Of a stretch of 42,112 nucleotides of DNA, positions 24,641-32,823 are shown one piece after another (the stretch's first letter is position 1; each line of letters begins with the position of its first letter). Origin of the DNA: Thiobacillus denitrificans (GTDB lineage Bacteria; Pseudomonadota; Gammaproteobacteria; Burkholderiales; Thiobacillaceae). The notes under the pieces were generated by a model. The model was not told where the DNA came from. It saw nothing but the letters and a program-made list of their open reading frames with translations, and made no database searches. The translations under genes were made by a program, and so were the position numbers. Location of the stretch: positions 16,278-58,389 of the forward strand of contig NZ_LDUG01000053.1 of the NCBI RefSeq assembly GCF_001530125.1, written 5' to 3'.

Positions 24641-24659
24641 GGAGGAAAGTTAATCAAAA

Positions 24660-24725
24660 GTTACGCATAAAACGTAACCATGATAACCGGTTAAATACGG
24701 GGCTGCACTGCCGTCTTAACGTAAC
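24660..24725. promoter_or_regulatory. Candidate operators between dndC and the divergent regulator
   Basis: The 88-bp gap holds the inverted repeat GTTACG-N7-CGTAAC (24660-24678), the perfect palindrome TAACCGGTTA (24684-24693) and another half-site ACGTAAC (24719-24725) that touches the regulator start. The ACGTAAC half-sites lie 47 bases apart. A regulator binding here could control both directions. Confidence 0.5.
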
Positions 24726-24728
24726 TCC

Positions 24729-25133
24729 ATGGAAAAATCTAAGGCAGAGTTTGCGCTTCGGTTACGTCATGCGATGGAAGCGGCGGGCTACGAAGCCAAG
24801 CCCGCGGTACTCGAACGAGAGTTCAACCAGCGATATTGGGGGCGGGCGGTTACGCTTCATGGGGTGCGTCGCTGGTTACTGGGCGAAACCTTCCCTGCGC
24901 ATGACAAGTTGCTGACGCTGGCTGAGTGGTTACGTGTGTTGCCGGAGGAGTTGCGCGACGGCAAGGAGATAGGAAAACGCATACAGCAGCAGCGTAAACG
25001 CTGGGACGAAGGCATCGGCTATCAGGAGCGCGAGGTGTTCGAGGCGTTTCTCAAACTGCCGGTGGCGCAACGCAAGGTGGTGCGCGAGGTGATTCTGGCG
25101 TTTGTGAAGGCGGACGCGGCAGGGGGGAAGTGA
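24729..25133 (+). CDS. HTH regulator divergent from the dnd operon
   Basis: A 134-residue protein. EFALRLRHAMEAAGYEAKPAVLEREFNQRYWGRAVTLHGVRRWLLGETFPAHDKLLTLAEWLRVLPEELRDG is an XRE/phage-repressor-like HTH, in the form common to short regulators beside prophage and defence genes. The C-terminal helix (EVFEAFLKLPVAQRKVVREVILAFVKA) probably dimerises. It is divergent from dndC, with inverted repeats between, so autoregulation and control of dnd are likely. No Shine-Dalgarno is seen before the ATG. Confidence 0.78.
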   Translation: MEKSKAEFALRLRHAMEAAGYEAKPAVLEREFNQRYWGRAVTLHGVRRWLLGETFPAHDKLLTLAEWLRVLPEELRDGKEIGKRIQQQRKRWDEGIGYQEREVFEAFLKLPVAQRKVVREVILAFVKADAAGGK

Positions 25134-25223
25134 TTCGGCCTCGTCTGCAAATTACCGCTTGATTAATCGCATTGTGCGGGGCATTATTCAGCACATTATT
25201 AACAGTATTTTAGGGTGCGCGCC

Positions 25224-25481
25224 ATGTCACATCTCACTGCAAACGACCTTAAAACCAAAGGGATAGCCGCGATTGAATCGGCGCTTGCCGAGCATACCGA
25301 AGCGATTGTTTCGGTGCGCGGCAAAGAGCGCTTTGTGGTGATGGATATTGCGCAGTATCACTATTTGCGCGAGTGCGAACTGGAGGCGGCGTTGGCCGAG
25401 ACGCGAGCCGATCTGGCGGCGGGGCGCTTTACCGAGGCTTCGCCGGAAGAACATCTGGCGCGCGTGAAATCATCGGCATGA
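25224..25481 (+). CDS. Phd/YefM-type antitoxin
   Basis: From ATG 25224 the protein has 85 residues: HLTANDLKTKGIAAIESALAEHTEAIVSVRGKERFVVMDIAQYHYLRECELEAALAETRADL. This is the Phd/YefM fold with the V-x-V-R-G-K-x-R-F-V-V-M strand, followed by the disordered toxin-binding tail. It overlaps the RelE-type toxin by 4 bases (ATGA) and should repress the operon promoter. Upstream (25134-25223) is AT-rich, with repeated CATTATT strings at about 25181 and 25194. Confidence 0.87.
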   Translation: MSHLTANDLKTKGIAAIESALAEHTEAIVSVRGKERFVVMDIAQYHYLRECELEAALAETRADLAAGRFTEASPEEHLARVKSSA

Positions 25482-25753
25482 GTTATCGGCTGATTTTTAC
25501 CGATCAGTACACCAAACGTGCCGCACGTTTTCTCAAGCGGCATCCTGATCTGGAAAAGCAGTATCTCAAAACCCTGCAACTGCTTGAGCTGAATCCTCAC
25601 CACCCGTCGCTGCGCCTGCATTCTCTGAGCGGGAAGCTGCACACCCTGCATTCGGTTTCCATCAATCTGTCTTACCGGATTACCCTGGAAATCCTGATTC
25701 AGGACGAACAGATTATCCCGGTGAATGTGGGAGATCACGACACGGTGTATTGA
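25478..25753 (+). CDS. RelE/YafQ-like toxin
   Basis: The 91-residue protein begins MSYRLIFTDQYTKRAARFLKRHPDLEKQYLKTLQLLELNPHHPSLRLHSLSGKL and ends VSINLSYRITLEILIQDEQIIPVNVGDHDTVY. It has the RelE superfamily fold with the closing V-G-D-H-D-x-V-Y strand typical of this branch. It is predicted to act as a ribosome-associated mRNA endonuclease. The start at 25478 gives an ATGA overlap with the antitoxin; the frame extends upstream but inside the antitoxin gene. Confidence 0.88.
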   Translation: MSYRLIFTDQYTKRAARFLKRHPDLEKQYLKTLQLLELNPHHPSLRLHSLSGKLHTLHSVSINLSYRITLEILIQDEQIIPVNVGDHDTVY

Positions 25754-25804
25754 AGGAGATTTGCGGCGCATGAGGCGGGTTAACCGGGCTTACACGCGCC
25801 GCCC

Positions 25805-25841
25805 CTATAATCACAAGCGCGCCGCTCTGGCGCGCTTTTTT
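25805..25841 (+). promoter_or_regulatory. uppP -10 box followed by a terminator-like hairpin
   Basis: TATAAT at 25805-25810 is a consensus -10. Seven bases later a strong hairpin begins: AAGCGCGCC (25815-25823), loop GCTCT, GGCGCGCTT (25829-25837), then a T run to 25841. The uppP ATG is at 25852. The hairpin can terminate the upstream toxin-antitoxin transcript. If the start is near 25817, it would lie at the very 5' end of the uppP leader. Confidence 0.65.
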
Positions 25842-25851
25842 GTATCCAACG

Positions 25852-26682
25852 ATGACCGACCCTACTCTACTGCTGTACGCACTCATTCTTGGCCTGGTTG
25901 AAGGCGTCACCGAATTCCTGCCGATCTCCAGCACCGGGCACCTGATTCTGGCGGGGCAGTTGCTGGGCTTCAACGGCGAGAAGGAAAAGGTGTTCATGAT
26001 CGCCATCCAGCTGGCGGCGATTTTTGCGGTGGTGTGGGAATACCGGGTGCGGCTGGGGCATGTGGCGGCGACGCTGTACACCGAGCCGGCATCGCGGCGG
26101 CTGGCGACTAATTTAATGGCGGGATTTCTTCCGGCTGCGGTGCTGGGGTTTCTGTTTTACAAACAAATCAAGTTTTATCTGTTCAACCCTATTGTGGTGG
26201 CGTCCGCGTTGGTGATCGGCGGGGTGCTGATTTTGTGGGCGGAACGGCGGCAGCACACGGTGACGGCGGAAACGATTGACGACATCGGCTGGGCGACGGC
26301 GCTGAAGGTGGGTTTTGCGCAGGCGCTGGCGATGATCCCCGGCACGTCGCGTTCGGGCGCGACCATTATCGGCGGGCTGTTTCTCGGTTTGTCGCGCAAG
26401 GCGGCGGCGGAGTTCTCGTTTTTTCTCGCCATCCCCACCATGTTCGCCGCCACGGCCTACGACCTGTACAAGAACTGGCAGCTGTTCAATGTCAACGATG
26501 TGCCACTGTTTCTGGTGGGGGGGGCGGCGGCGTTTGTGAGCGCGTTGATTGCAGTGCGCACGCTGATTAAATTTGTCAGCCGTCATGATTACACGCTGTT
26601 TGCCTGGTATCGCATTGTGTTTGGCGGGGTGGTGCTGGCAACCGCTTATTTTGGGCTGGTGGATTGGGGTTTGGCGCACTGA
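25852..26682 (+). CDS. uppP: Undecaprenyl-diphosphatase
   Basis: UppP/BacA removes phosphate from undecaprenyl pyrophosphate at the periplasmic face of the inner membrane, recycling the lipid carrier for peptidoglycan and other polymers. The 276-residue polytopic protein has the motifs [21 protein letters not shown] near the N-terminus and [35 protein letters not shown] in the middle, which carry the catalytic Glu, Ser and Arg residues. The frame is open to 25840, inside the leader hairpin, so ATG 25852 is the better start. No Shine-Dalgarno is evident. Confidence 0.95.
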   Translation: MTDPTLLLYALILGLVEGVTEFLPISSTGHLILAGQLLGFNGEKEKVFMIAIQLAAIFAVVWEYRVRLGHVAATLYTEPASRRLATNLMAGFLPAAVLGFLFYKQIKFYLFNPIVVASALVIGGVLILWAERRQHTVTAETIDDIGWATALKVGFAQALAMIPGTSRSGATIIGGLFLGLSRKAAAEFSFFLAIPTMFAATAYDLYKNWQLFNVNDVPLFLVGGAAAFVSALIAVRTLIKFVSRHDYTLFAWYRIVFGGVVLATAYFGLVDWGLAH

Positions 26683-26761
26683 GCAGCGTTTTTTCCGGAG
26701 GCGCGGGGCGCGATGGTTCAGGCGCGATGGTTCAGGCCGGATTGATTTAGGGAGCACAGAT

Positions 26762-26787
26762 AAAAAACCGGCCGCAATTGCGGCCGG
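26762..26787 (-). terminator. Intrinsic terminator for the phosphodiesterase gene
   Basis: The perfect palindrome CCGGCCGCAATTGCGGCCGG (26768-26787) is followed, reading the minus strand, by TTTTTTA. It lies about 60 bases past the gdpD-like stop codon. Confidence 0.85.
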
Positions 26788-26848
26788 AAGGGTGGGGTGT
26801 AAAGATTTACGCGGGATAACCCGGTCGGTGCAATCCAGTCCAGTCTGC

Positions 26849-28153
26849 TTATTTCAGGTTCATGCAGTTGGCGTAGTAGGTCACGGTGGCTGGCCAGTCG
26901 CTGAAAATGCCGAGGATGCCGACATCCTTCGCCAGCACGTCGAGCACGGTCATCATGTCGCCTTCGCGTTTGATTGCCGAGTCGATGGTCTGGTAGTAGT
27001 AGCCGTTGTTGCCGTCGGCCAGGATGCCCGAACGTTCCAGCGTCCAGGTGATGATGTCGAGGCCGGCGGCTTTGACGTTGTGCGCATAGGCCGAGGGGAC
27101 GATCTTGCCATTGCCGTCGACGTCGAGCAGCGCGTACATCGGCGGCGCGACAATATTGATGCCTTCAGCCTTGTAGCTTTCGAGTTCGGCAGCGTTCGGC
27201 AGTTCGGCGGGAACGTTGGCGTCGTCCAGATAGACGGCCTGCTTGCCGAAAGCCGGTTCGTTGGCGATCCAGTAGCGCATGTCGCGGATGTCGAAGGACT
27301 GCGCCCACACGTCGCGCGGACGCACGCCCATGGCCTTGTATTCGTCGATCATCTGTTGCGCGTACGCTTCCTGCGTGTAGTCGCCGACGCCGTCGCCGTC
27401 GCTGTCATACGGCATGGCTACGCTGGCGCTCTTGAGCTCGGGCGTCATTTTTACGCCGAGCTTCTTGAACAGCGCAATGCTTTCCTTGTGCGTCATCAGT
27501 GTGCCGCTGCTGGGGCCGGCGTACAGGTCGGTGCGCCAGTTAGCGGTGCCGCCCAGGTATTCGGAAACAGTGCGGGCGCGCGGGTCCGACGCATCCATCT
27601 TGCCGCGCAGGGTTTTGAACTCGGCCAGGGTGATGTCGCTGGTGCGGCACTCGGCAGTAGCGGGTGCGACAAGCGCGCCGTTGGCGTCCAACACAGCCGG
27701 GGTGAACGGTGTGGTGCACTTGGCGGCCAACGGCGTGGCGAGGATGTTGGTGGTCATATGCAGGTCATTCTGCGCATGGCGGCACACCAGTTCCTTGTCC
27801 TGGGTGAAGGTCACGTCGCATTCGACGATGCCGGCGCCCATGCGCGCGGCGGCTTCATAGGATTGCCGGGTGTGTTCGGGAAACTGCATCGCCGCGCCGC
27901 GGTGGCCGATCGAGAAATCGCTTTTGCGGAACGGGCCGTTGGCGCATTGCAGCAAGCTGCGCTTGAGCTTGCTGTCCTGCATGTCTTCGACGAGGAAGAA
28001 TGGGCGCGGGCCGAGTTGGACGCTGTGTGCGGCGCGGACGGATCCGCGCTGATCGTCGCGCTCATACCTGTCATCAGCCCAGGCGGGTGCGGCGGCGACG
28101 ATCAGCAATGCGGCGGAAGCGGCGGCCTGCCGGGAAGCAAAGGTGGGGAACAT
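26849..28153 (-). CDS. Secreted glycerophosphodiester phosphodiesterase with Ca-loop-like inserts
   Basis: The 434-residue protein hydrolyses glycerophosphodiesters to glycerol 3-phosphate and an alcohol. A signal peptide (residues 1-26, cleaved after AWA) sends it to the periplasm or outside. GDPD motifs are [14 protein letters not shown] (His84, Arg85, Glu94), [11 protein letters not shown] (Glu111, Asp113), CRHAQNDL and MTPELKS. It is longer than GlpQ types and has two acidic EF-hand-like loops, DSDGDGVGD and DVDGNGKI. These could bind Ca2+, which many secreted GDPDs need. AGGAGT lies 5 bases before the ATG. It has its own terminator. Confidence 0.92.
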   Translation of the reverse strand: MFPTFASRQAAASAALLIVAAAPAWADDRYERDDQRGSVRAAHSVQLGPRPFFLVEDMQDSKLKRSLLQCANGPFRKSDFSIGHRGAAMQFPEHTRQSYEAAARMGAGIVECDVTFTQDKELVCRHAQNDLHMTTNILATPLAAKCTTPFTPAVLDANGALVAPATAECRTSDITLAEFKTLRGKMDASDPRARTVSEYLGGTANWRTDLYAGPSSGTLMTHKESIALFKKLGVKMTPELKSASVAMPYDSDGDGVGDYTQEAYAQQMIDEYKAMGVRPRDVWAQSFDIRDMRYWIANEPAFGKQAVYLDDANVPAELPNAAELESYKAEGINIVAPPMYALLDVDGNGKIVPSAYAHNVKAAGLDIITWTLERSGILADGNNGYYYQTIDSAIKREGDMMTVLDVLAKDVGILGIFSDWPATVTYYANCMNLK

Positions 28154-28258
28154 ACAGACTCCTGTGAAGATTGACGGGGATGATCGGCGAGGCCGACGGT
28201 GCCACCGTATTCCCGGAATCTGACAACAGAATGACGCGTCGCGTGAGCCGTGGTGTCC

Positions 28259-28792
28259 TCAACCCGGTTTGGGCGGATTTTTTTCGAGTTTGCGTTGCAG
28301 CGTGCGGCGGTGCATCTTCAGCGCGCGCGCGGTGGCCGAGATATTGCCGTCGTGCGCGTTCAGCACTTTCTGGATGTGCTCCCATTCCAGCCGCGCCACG
28401 GACAGGGGTTCGGCGCTGACTTCCAGCGCAGCATCCGGCTCGTCGCGCAGCAGCGCGGCGAGCACCTCGTCGGCGTTCGCCGGCTTCGCCAGGTAATGCC
28501 GTGCGCCCAGCCGCACCGCTTCGACCGCGGTCGCGATGCTGGCATAGCCGGTGAGCACGACGATGGCGGGGGCGGGCGTACGCGCAGCCAGCATCGCGAC
28601 GACCTTCAGCCCCGATTCGCCGGACAGCTTCAGGTCGACGACGGCGTGGCTGGGGGCGAAGGCTTTCGCTACGGTGCGGGCTGCGCTGGCGTCGTGCGCC
28701 AGCGCCACTTCGAAGCCGCGCTTTTTCATGGCGCGCGCCAAGGCGGCAGCAAAATCGACATCGTCCTCGACGATCAACAGTTTCCGGTTCAT
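28259..28792 (-). CDS. regA: Redox response regulator of the RegA/PrrA/ActR family
   Basis: The 177-residue protein has a receiver domain (KLLIVEDDVDF, phosphoacceptor Asp53 in VVDLKLSGESGL, VVLTGYASIATAVEAVRLGARHYLAKP) and a Fis-type HTH at the end (WEHIQKVLNAHDGNISATARALKMHRRTLQRKL). The HTH and its spacing to the receiver are diagnostic of RegA/PrrA. It controls photosynthesis, respiration, denitrification or carbon fixation genes in relatives. Its ATG overlaps the regB stop by 4 bases. Confidence 0.93.
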   Translation of the reverse strand: MNRKLLIVEDDVDFAAALARAMKKRGFEVALAHDASAARTVAKAFAPSHAVVDLKLSGESGLKVVAMLAARTPAPAIVVLTGYASIATAVEAVRLGARHYLAKPANADEVLAALLRDEPDAALEVSAEPLSVARLEWEHIQKVLNAHDGNISATARALKMHRRTLQRKLEKNPPKPG

Positions 28793-30045
28793 GCCGCTCG
28801 CTTCCAGGGCAGGGTGATGCGCACGCGGGTGCCGCCGCCGTCACGTTCGATGAGGGTGAGACTGCCGCCCATCCGCTCCAGCGTGGCGTGGGTGAGCGCC
28901 AGGCCCATGCCCCAGCCGCGCCCCGGCTTGCCGCTGAACAGCACGTGGCCGGCCTGCGCTTTCTGCTCGGGGGTGAAGCCGGGGCCGCGGTCGGCAATGT
29001 CGATGACCAGCGCGTCATGCTTCGCTTCCGCGCCGAATTCGACGGCGGCGGGCGAGGCGTCGGCGGCATTGTTCAGCACATTCAGGATCGCCTGTTCCAG
29101 CCCGTCGGGCGGCGTGAAGGCACGGTGGTCGGGCGGCAGCGCCGGCGTGATCTGCGCATCGGGGCGCAACACCTGCCAGCGTTCGATCAGTGCGGCGAGC
29201 CAGCTGTCGAGGGGCTGCGCCGAGGGTGCGCTGTCCTGCGCGCGCGCGGCGAGCTGGGTGAGGATGCGCTTGCACGCCTGCGCCTGCTGTTCGAGCAAGC
29301 GGCAGTCGGCGCCGATGTCGGGGTCGTTGGCGAATTCGCCGGCGAGTTCGTGCGCGGTAGTCTGGATGGTGGCGAGCGGGGTGGCGAGCTCGTGCGCCGC
29401 CAGCGCCGCCTGGGTGCCGAGCGCGACGATGCGTTCGTCGCGCAGCTGCTTTTCACGCAGGGCGGCGAGTTCGCGGTCGCGCGCGCGCAGCGCGGCGTGC
29501 ATGCGGGTGACGAAAAACGCGATCAGGCCCGCGCTGATGAGGAAGTTGAACCACATGCCGCCCAGGTGCATGCGGGAGGCGGCGACCGGGTCGGCGATCG
29601 CCAGCGGCTGGTAAACGAACAGCAGCAGCGCGTAATAGCCGCCGGCCACCGCCGCCAGCAGCCACACCCAGCGCGGGCGCAGGCTGATCGCGGCGATGAT
29701 CACCGGCACCAGCATCAGCGACACGAAGGGGTTGGTCGCGCCGCCGCTGAAGAACACCAGCACGGCGAATGCGGTGAGGTCGGCCAGCAGATGCGCCAGA
29801 AATTCCATCTGCGTGGCGGGAACGTCGAGCCGCAGCCGCCACGCGGTGGAGAGCGAGAACAGTCCCATCAGCACCAGCACCGCGGCCATCGGAAACAGCG
29901 GCATGCGGATGGCGAGACCCCAGTGCAGCCAGGCGATGCCCGCCGCCCAGCCGGCGATCAGCGACACGCGAACGGCCAGCAAGCGCCCCAGCAGGGCACG
30001 CGCGGGCAGGGTGGAGAGCAGTGGGGAATAGGGTGCGGACAACAT
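28789..30045 (-). CDS. regB: Redox sensor histidine kinase of the RegB/PrrB family
   Basis: The 418-residue inner-membrane kinase has six helices (about 20-185). The ubiquinone-binding heptapeptide GGATNPF is at residues 101-107. The H-box ALAAHELATPLATI has phospho-His218. A Cys at 258 (QACKRIL) corresponds to the redox-switch Cys of RegB. The ATPase lobe has ILNVLNNAADASP, DIADRGPGF and GKPGRGWGMGLALTHATLERMGG. It senses the quinone pool and thiol state and phosphorylates RegA. TACAAT lies 6 bases before its ATG on the minus strand, so the mRNA may be nearly leaderless. An imperfect palindrome upstream (30086-30109) could be a RegA site. Confidence 0.93.
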   Translation of the reverse strand: MLSAPYSPLLSTLPARALLGRLLAVRVSLIAGWAAGIAWLHWGLAIRMPLFPMAAVLVLMGLFSLSTAWRLRLDVPATQMEFLAHLLADLTAFAVLVFFSGGATNPFVSLMLVPVIIAAISLRPRWVWLLAAVAGGYYALLLFVYQPLAIADPVAASRMHLGGMWFNFLISAGLIAFFVTRMHAALRARDRELAALREKQLRDERIVALGTQAALAAHELATPLATIQTTAHELAGEFANDPDIGADCRLLEQQAQACKRILTQLAARAQDSAPSAQPLDSWLAALIERWQVLRPDAQITPALPPDHRAFTPPDGLEQAILNVLNNAADASPAAVEFGAEAKHDALVIDIADRGPGFTPEQKAQAGHVLFSGKPGRGWGMGLALTHATLERMGGSLTLIERDGGGTRVRITLPWKRAA

Positions 30046-30124
30046 GGCGGCATTGTAATGCGCGCGCCGCCGCGGGCTGCGGGCTGCGACAATTTGTCCA
30101 ATTGTGCGCGGTGATCGTCTCGCC

Positions 30125-30190
30125 TACAGTGTGATAACGCTTCATCGCGTAACAATTCCGCTCCTTCCCGCCTTCTGGCGGGATTTTTTT
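30125..30190 (+). ncRNA. Possible small transcript ending in an intrinsic terminator
   Basis: A good intrinsic terminator lies on the plus strand at 30166-30190 (TCCCGCC-TTCT-GGCGGGA, then seven T). No plus-strand gene ends there. About 17 bases separate TTGTGC (30102) and TACAGT (30125), a weak promoter-like pair that could drive an RNA of about 55 bases. This is speculative; the terminator itself is solid. Confidence 0.3.
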
Positions 30191-30224
30191 GGCTGTTACT
30201 GCTGAATCAGGCGGCTGTGGAATA

Positions 30225-30255
30225 GAAAAAGCCCCGTGCAGAGCGCATGGGGCTT
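30225..30255 (-). terminator. Terminator of the TonB receptor gene
   Basis: AAGCCCCGTGC (30229-30239) pairs, with one wobble, with GCATGGGGCTT (30245-30255). Reading the minus strand, the stem is followed by TTTCTATT, after the TTTTT run formed with the AA ends. It lies about 40 bases past the receptor stop codon. Confidence 0.75.
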
Positions 30256-30292
30256 CGGTTTCTGGAACTGGAGGGGCTTCTGCCGACGCGTC

Positions 30293-32512
30293 CTAGAACT
30301 GGACGTTCACCCCGGCATAGATCGAGCGACCGGGGCCGGGGACGGCGGTTCCCCAAGGAACCCCGTTGATCGACATCGTCATGCTCTGGCCGAGATAGGC
30401 GCCGCCCAGCGGCAGCGCATAGCCCTTGTCGAACAGGTTATCGATCCCGACGTCCAGACGAACCTGCTTCCACGCGTAACTGCTGCGCAGATTGAACAGG
30501 CTGTAGCCATCGGTCTCGATCTCGTTCCTGACATCCGAGACATCATTTTTCGCCGCGACAAACTGCGCTTCCAGCGTATTGGTCCAGCGCCCCCGTTTTT
30601 GCGTCAGGGCCAGTTTCGCGTTCAAGGGCATGATGTTGTAAAGGTTGTCGCCCGTGTCTCGGTTCTCGCCCCGGGTGTAATTCACGATACCGCTTGTGGT
30701 GAAGTCGCCATAAGCGGGCGTGCTGGCGGCCAGGAAATGACCGGAGAGATCGACGCCATACAACCGGGCTGACTGGTTGAAATACTGAAGCACATTGAAC
30801 TTGTCGACTGTGCAGGTCGTGCCCGGCAGGCACTGGGCATCGATGTAATCCCTGACATGCGTGTAGTACGGTGCGATCCGCACGCTCCATGTCTTTTTCC
30901 GGGCATCGTGCCAGTCGGCGACGAAGCTCAGCGTGTGGGCCACCTCAGGTTTCAGATTGATGTCGCCCACATAGCCGTTGCCGTCGCCGACGAAGTTGTT
31001 CATGACTGCCGCCATGGACCAGGTGGACCAGGTGTAGCGCTCGTAGAGGTTGGGCGAGCGGGTTTTTTGCGCGACCCCGATCTCGTAGTTTTGCGTCGCG
31101 TCCGGGGTATAGCGCGCCAGCGCGGTCAGGTCCCAGTTGCGGTCGGTCTTGCTGTGATCCTGGGCGTTGAAATTGTCGCTGTCGACAAGCTGGTTGCCCA
31201 TGCACATGCCGCTGGTGCAGTACCCCATCACATCGCCGGCATCCGTCTTGACCGTCTCATGGCGCAGGCCAAGGAGGCTTGTCCACTGCGGGTTGAGCTT
31301 GGCTTCCCATTCCCCGAACACGGCGTAGCGGTCACGCTGGCCATTGTTGATGTTCCAGAAGGTTCCCGGAGACATGCCCCCTGTCCCCGACGGTGGCCAC
31401 CAGTCGTTCAGTCGATAGCCCTGATATTCGCCGCCCACCCGCAGGGTATCGCGCTCGGAAAGCAGGACCTCGGCGTTGACCGCCAGGCCGTTGGTTTTTC
31501 CCTCGGTGTTCATCGGCATACCGGGTGCAGTGCCGTACTGGAACTGCTTGTCATCGCCGAAATTCATCTCGTGCCGGGTTTCCTCGTGGTAGGCGCGCGC
31601 CTTCAGGACGCCCCATTGATACTGCCCGGTATAGCCAAGATTGACCTGATCGCTCGTGTTGTCGGTCAAGTCCATGCGCTGGTTCGGAAAATTCTCGTAG
31701 GGGATGTGCTGGTGCCCCAGCTTTAGGTCGAACAGGTGATTCTCGTTGCGCAGCGCGATGTCGAGCGCCTGGTTGATCGACTTGTAGGCGGAGGAGCCGA
31801 CTTCGTAGAGCGGCAGCGTATGCCCGACCTGGCCTGTCGCGGTGGTCGTCTTGAAGTTGTCACCCGCCGTGTAGTTGTCCGACTGCGCAGTCGATCCGGT
31901 ATAGGTCACGCTCAGGTTTTCGCCGGCAACCGTCGCGGAAAGGTTGGCGCCTGTCGCATTGCCATTGCTGCGGTAGAAGGCACCGGCCTGGCCCTTTGTC
32001 AGGAGTCCCTCGCCGGGCTTGGCAAATTGTGGCGCGGGGGACTCCACCAGGATCGTGCCGCCGATGCTGTCGCCGCCGACGCTAACGGGCGTGATGCCGG
32101 CGTAGACCTTGATTTGATCGACACGGCCGGGATCGATGTAGGAAAGGGCCGGGTTCATGTGGTTCGGACAGGCCGCGATCAGGTCCATGCCGTCGACCTT
32201 GATGCGCAGGCGGTCGTCGGCCAGGCCGCGAATTGCCGGCAGGCTGGAAACGCCGCCGGCACCGTAGAAGCTGACCCCGGGGACCTCCCTCAGCAGGGTT
32301 GCCGTATCGCTGGTGGCGGCGCGCAAGGGCAGCAGTGTGGCCGCGTCGAGCGTCAGGCTGTTGGGCTCGGCGTCCGTGGGCGCCGAGCCGACGACGACCA
32401 CGGTCATGAGGGGCGTATCCTGGGATGCGTCCTGCGCGGCAGCATTGGCCGCCCACATTGCCGACAGGGCAAGCGAGACGGCGAGGGAGAGGGGTTTTCG
32501 GGATAACAGCAT
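30293..32512 (-). CDS. OprC/NosA-like TonB-dependent copper receptor
   Basis: The 739-residue outer-membrane receptor has a signal peptide (to about residue 27), a TonB-box-like MTVVVVGSAP, a plug domain (LREVPGVSFYGAGGVSSLPAIRGLADDRLRIKVDGM) and a 22-strand barrel ending in GVNVQF. The plug carries IAACPNHMNPALSYIDP, giving CxxxM (Cys115, Met119). The barrel carries TRHEMNF, giving HxM (His314, Met316). CxxxM plus HxM is the copper site known from OprC, and NosA of denitrifiers is in the same family. So it should take up copper using TonB energy. It is divergent from a PCu(A)C copper chaperone across 311 bases with inverted repeats. Confidence 0.9.
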   Translation of the reverse strand: MLLSRKPLSLAVSLALSAMWAANAAAQDASQDTPLMTVVVVGSAPTDAEPNSLTLDAATLLPLRAATSDTATLLREVPGVSFYGAGGVSSLPAIRGLADDRLRIKVDGMDLIAACPNHMNPALSYIDPGRVDQIKVYAGITPVSVGGDSIGGTILVESPAPQFAKPGEGLLTKGQAGAFYRSNGNATGANLSATVAGENLSVTYTGSTAQSDNYTAGDNFKTTTATGQVGHTLPLYEVGSSAYKSINQALDIALRNENHLFDLKLGHQHIPYENFPNQRMDLTDNTSDQVNLGYTGQYQWGVLKARAYHEETRHEMNFGDDKQFQYGTAPGMPMNTEGKTNGLAVNAEVLLSERDTLRVGGEYQGYRLNDWWPPSGTGGMSPGTFWNINNGQRDRYAVFGEWEAKLNPQWTSLLGLRHETVKTDAGDVMGYCTSGMCMGNQLVDSDNFNAQDHSKTDRNWDLTALARYTPDATQNYEIGVAQKTRSPNLYERYTWSTWSMAAVMNNFVGDGNGYVGDINLKPEVAHTLSFVADWHDARKKTWSVRIAPYYTHVRDYIDAQCLPGTTCTVDKFNVLQYFNQSARLYGVDLSGHFLAASTPAYGDFTTSGIVNYTRGENRDTGDNLYNIMPLNAKLALTQKRGRWTNTLEAQFVAAKNDVSDVRNEIETDGYSLFNLRSSYAWKQVRLDVGIDNLFDKGYALPLGGAYLGQSMTMSINGVPWGTAVPGPGRSIYAGVNVQF

Positions 32513-32571
32513 GTTTTTCTCGGAATTGTTGAAACCTTTCCGGGTCTAGTGAAGTCGCTGGTGCGCGAGAA

Positions 32572-32713
32572 TGTGGCAAATTGCCGCAACAAACTGTTTT
32601 CCGGGATTGCATCAACCGGCAGGGGGACAGGATTGCTGCGCATGACGGGGGACTTGTGGTGCAGGCGCGAGCGGGCTGTGAAATTTACGATGCGACGATT
32701 TGCCGCATCGTAA
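32572..32713. promoter_or_regulatory. Inverted repeats between the copper receptor and chaperone genes
   Basis: The 311-base divergent gap (32513-32823) has no gene. It holds TGTGGCAA-A-TTGCCGCA (32572-32588, one mismatch) and a longer repeat, TTACGATGCG-N9-CGCATCGTAA (32685-32713). The string TTGCCGCA is present in both (32581-32588 and 32700-32707). They are good candidates for binding sites of a shared regulator of receptor and chaperone. Confidence 0.5.
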
Positions 32714-32823
32714 TTTGTGTCGCGATTGCATATCGTTCACGACCGGTCTAAAGAATCCGATCGCGCAGCGTGCCTTGCACCCAGGCGCGCCGATTCTGTT
32801 TCGGTTTTCAAATGGAGAAAAAA

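Noticed and set aside
24729-25133. DndB as the gene divergent from dndC
   Set aside because: The protein is only 134 residues with an HTH start; DndB is much longer and has a DGQHR-type domain not seen here.
26573-28174. 533-codon open frame antisense to the phosphodiesterase
   Set aside because: Low-information Val/Ala/Arg/Gly sequence opposite a clear secreted GDPD with signal peptide and catalytic motifs.
28250-30114. Long plus-strand frames antisense to regA/regB
   Set aside because: Opposite a textbook RegB/RegA pair; the plus-strand translation is low-complexity.
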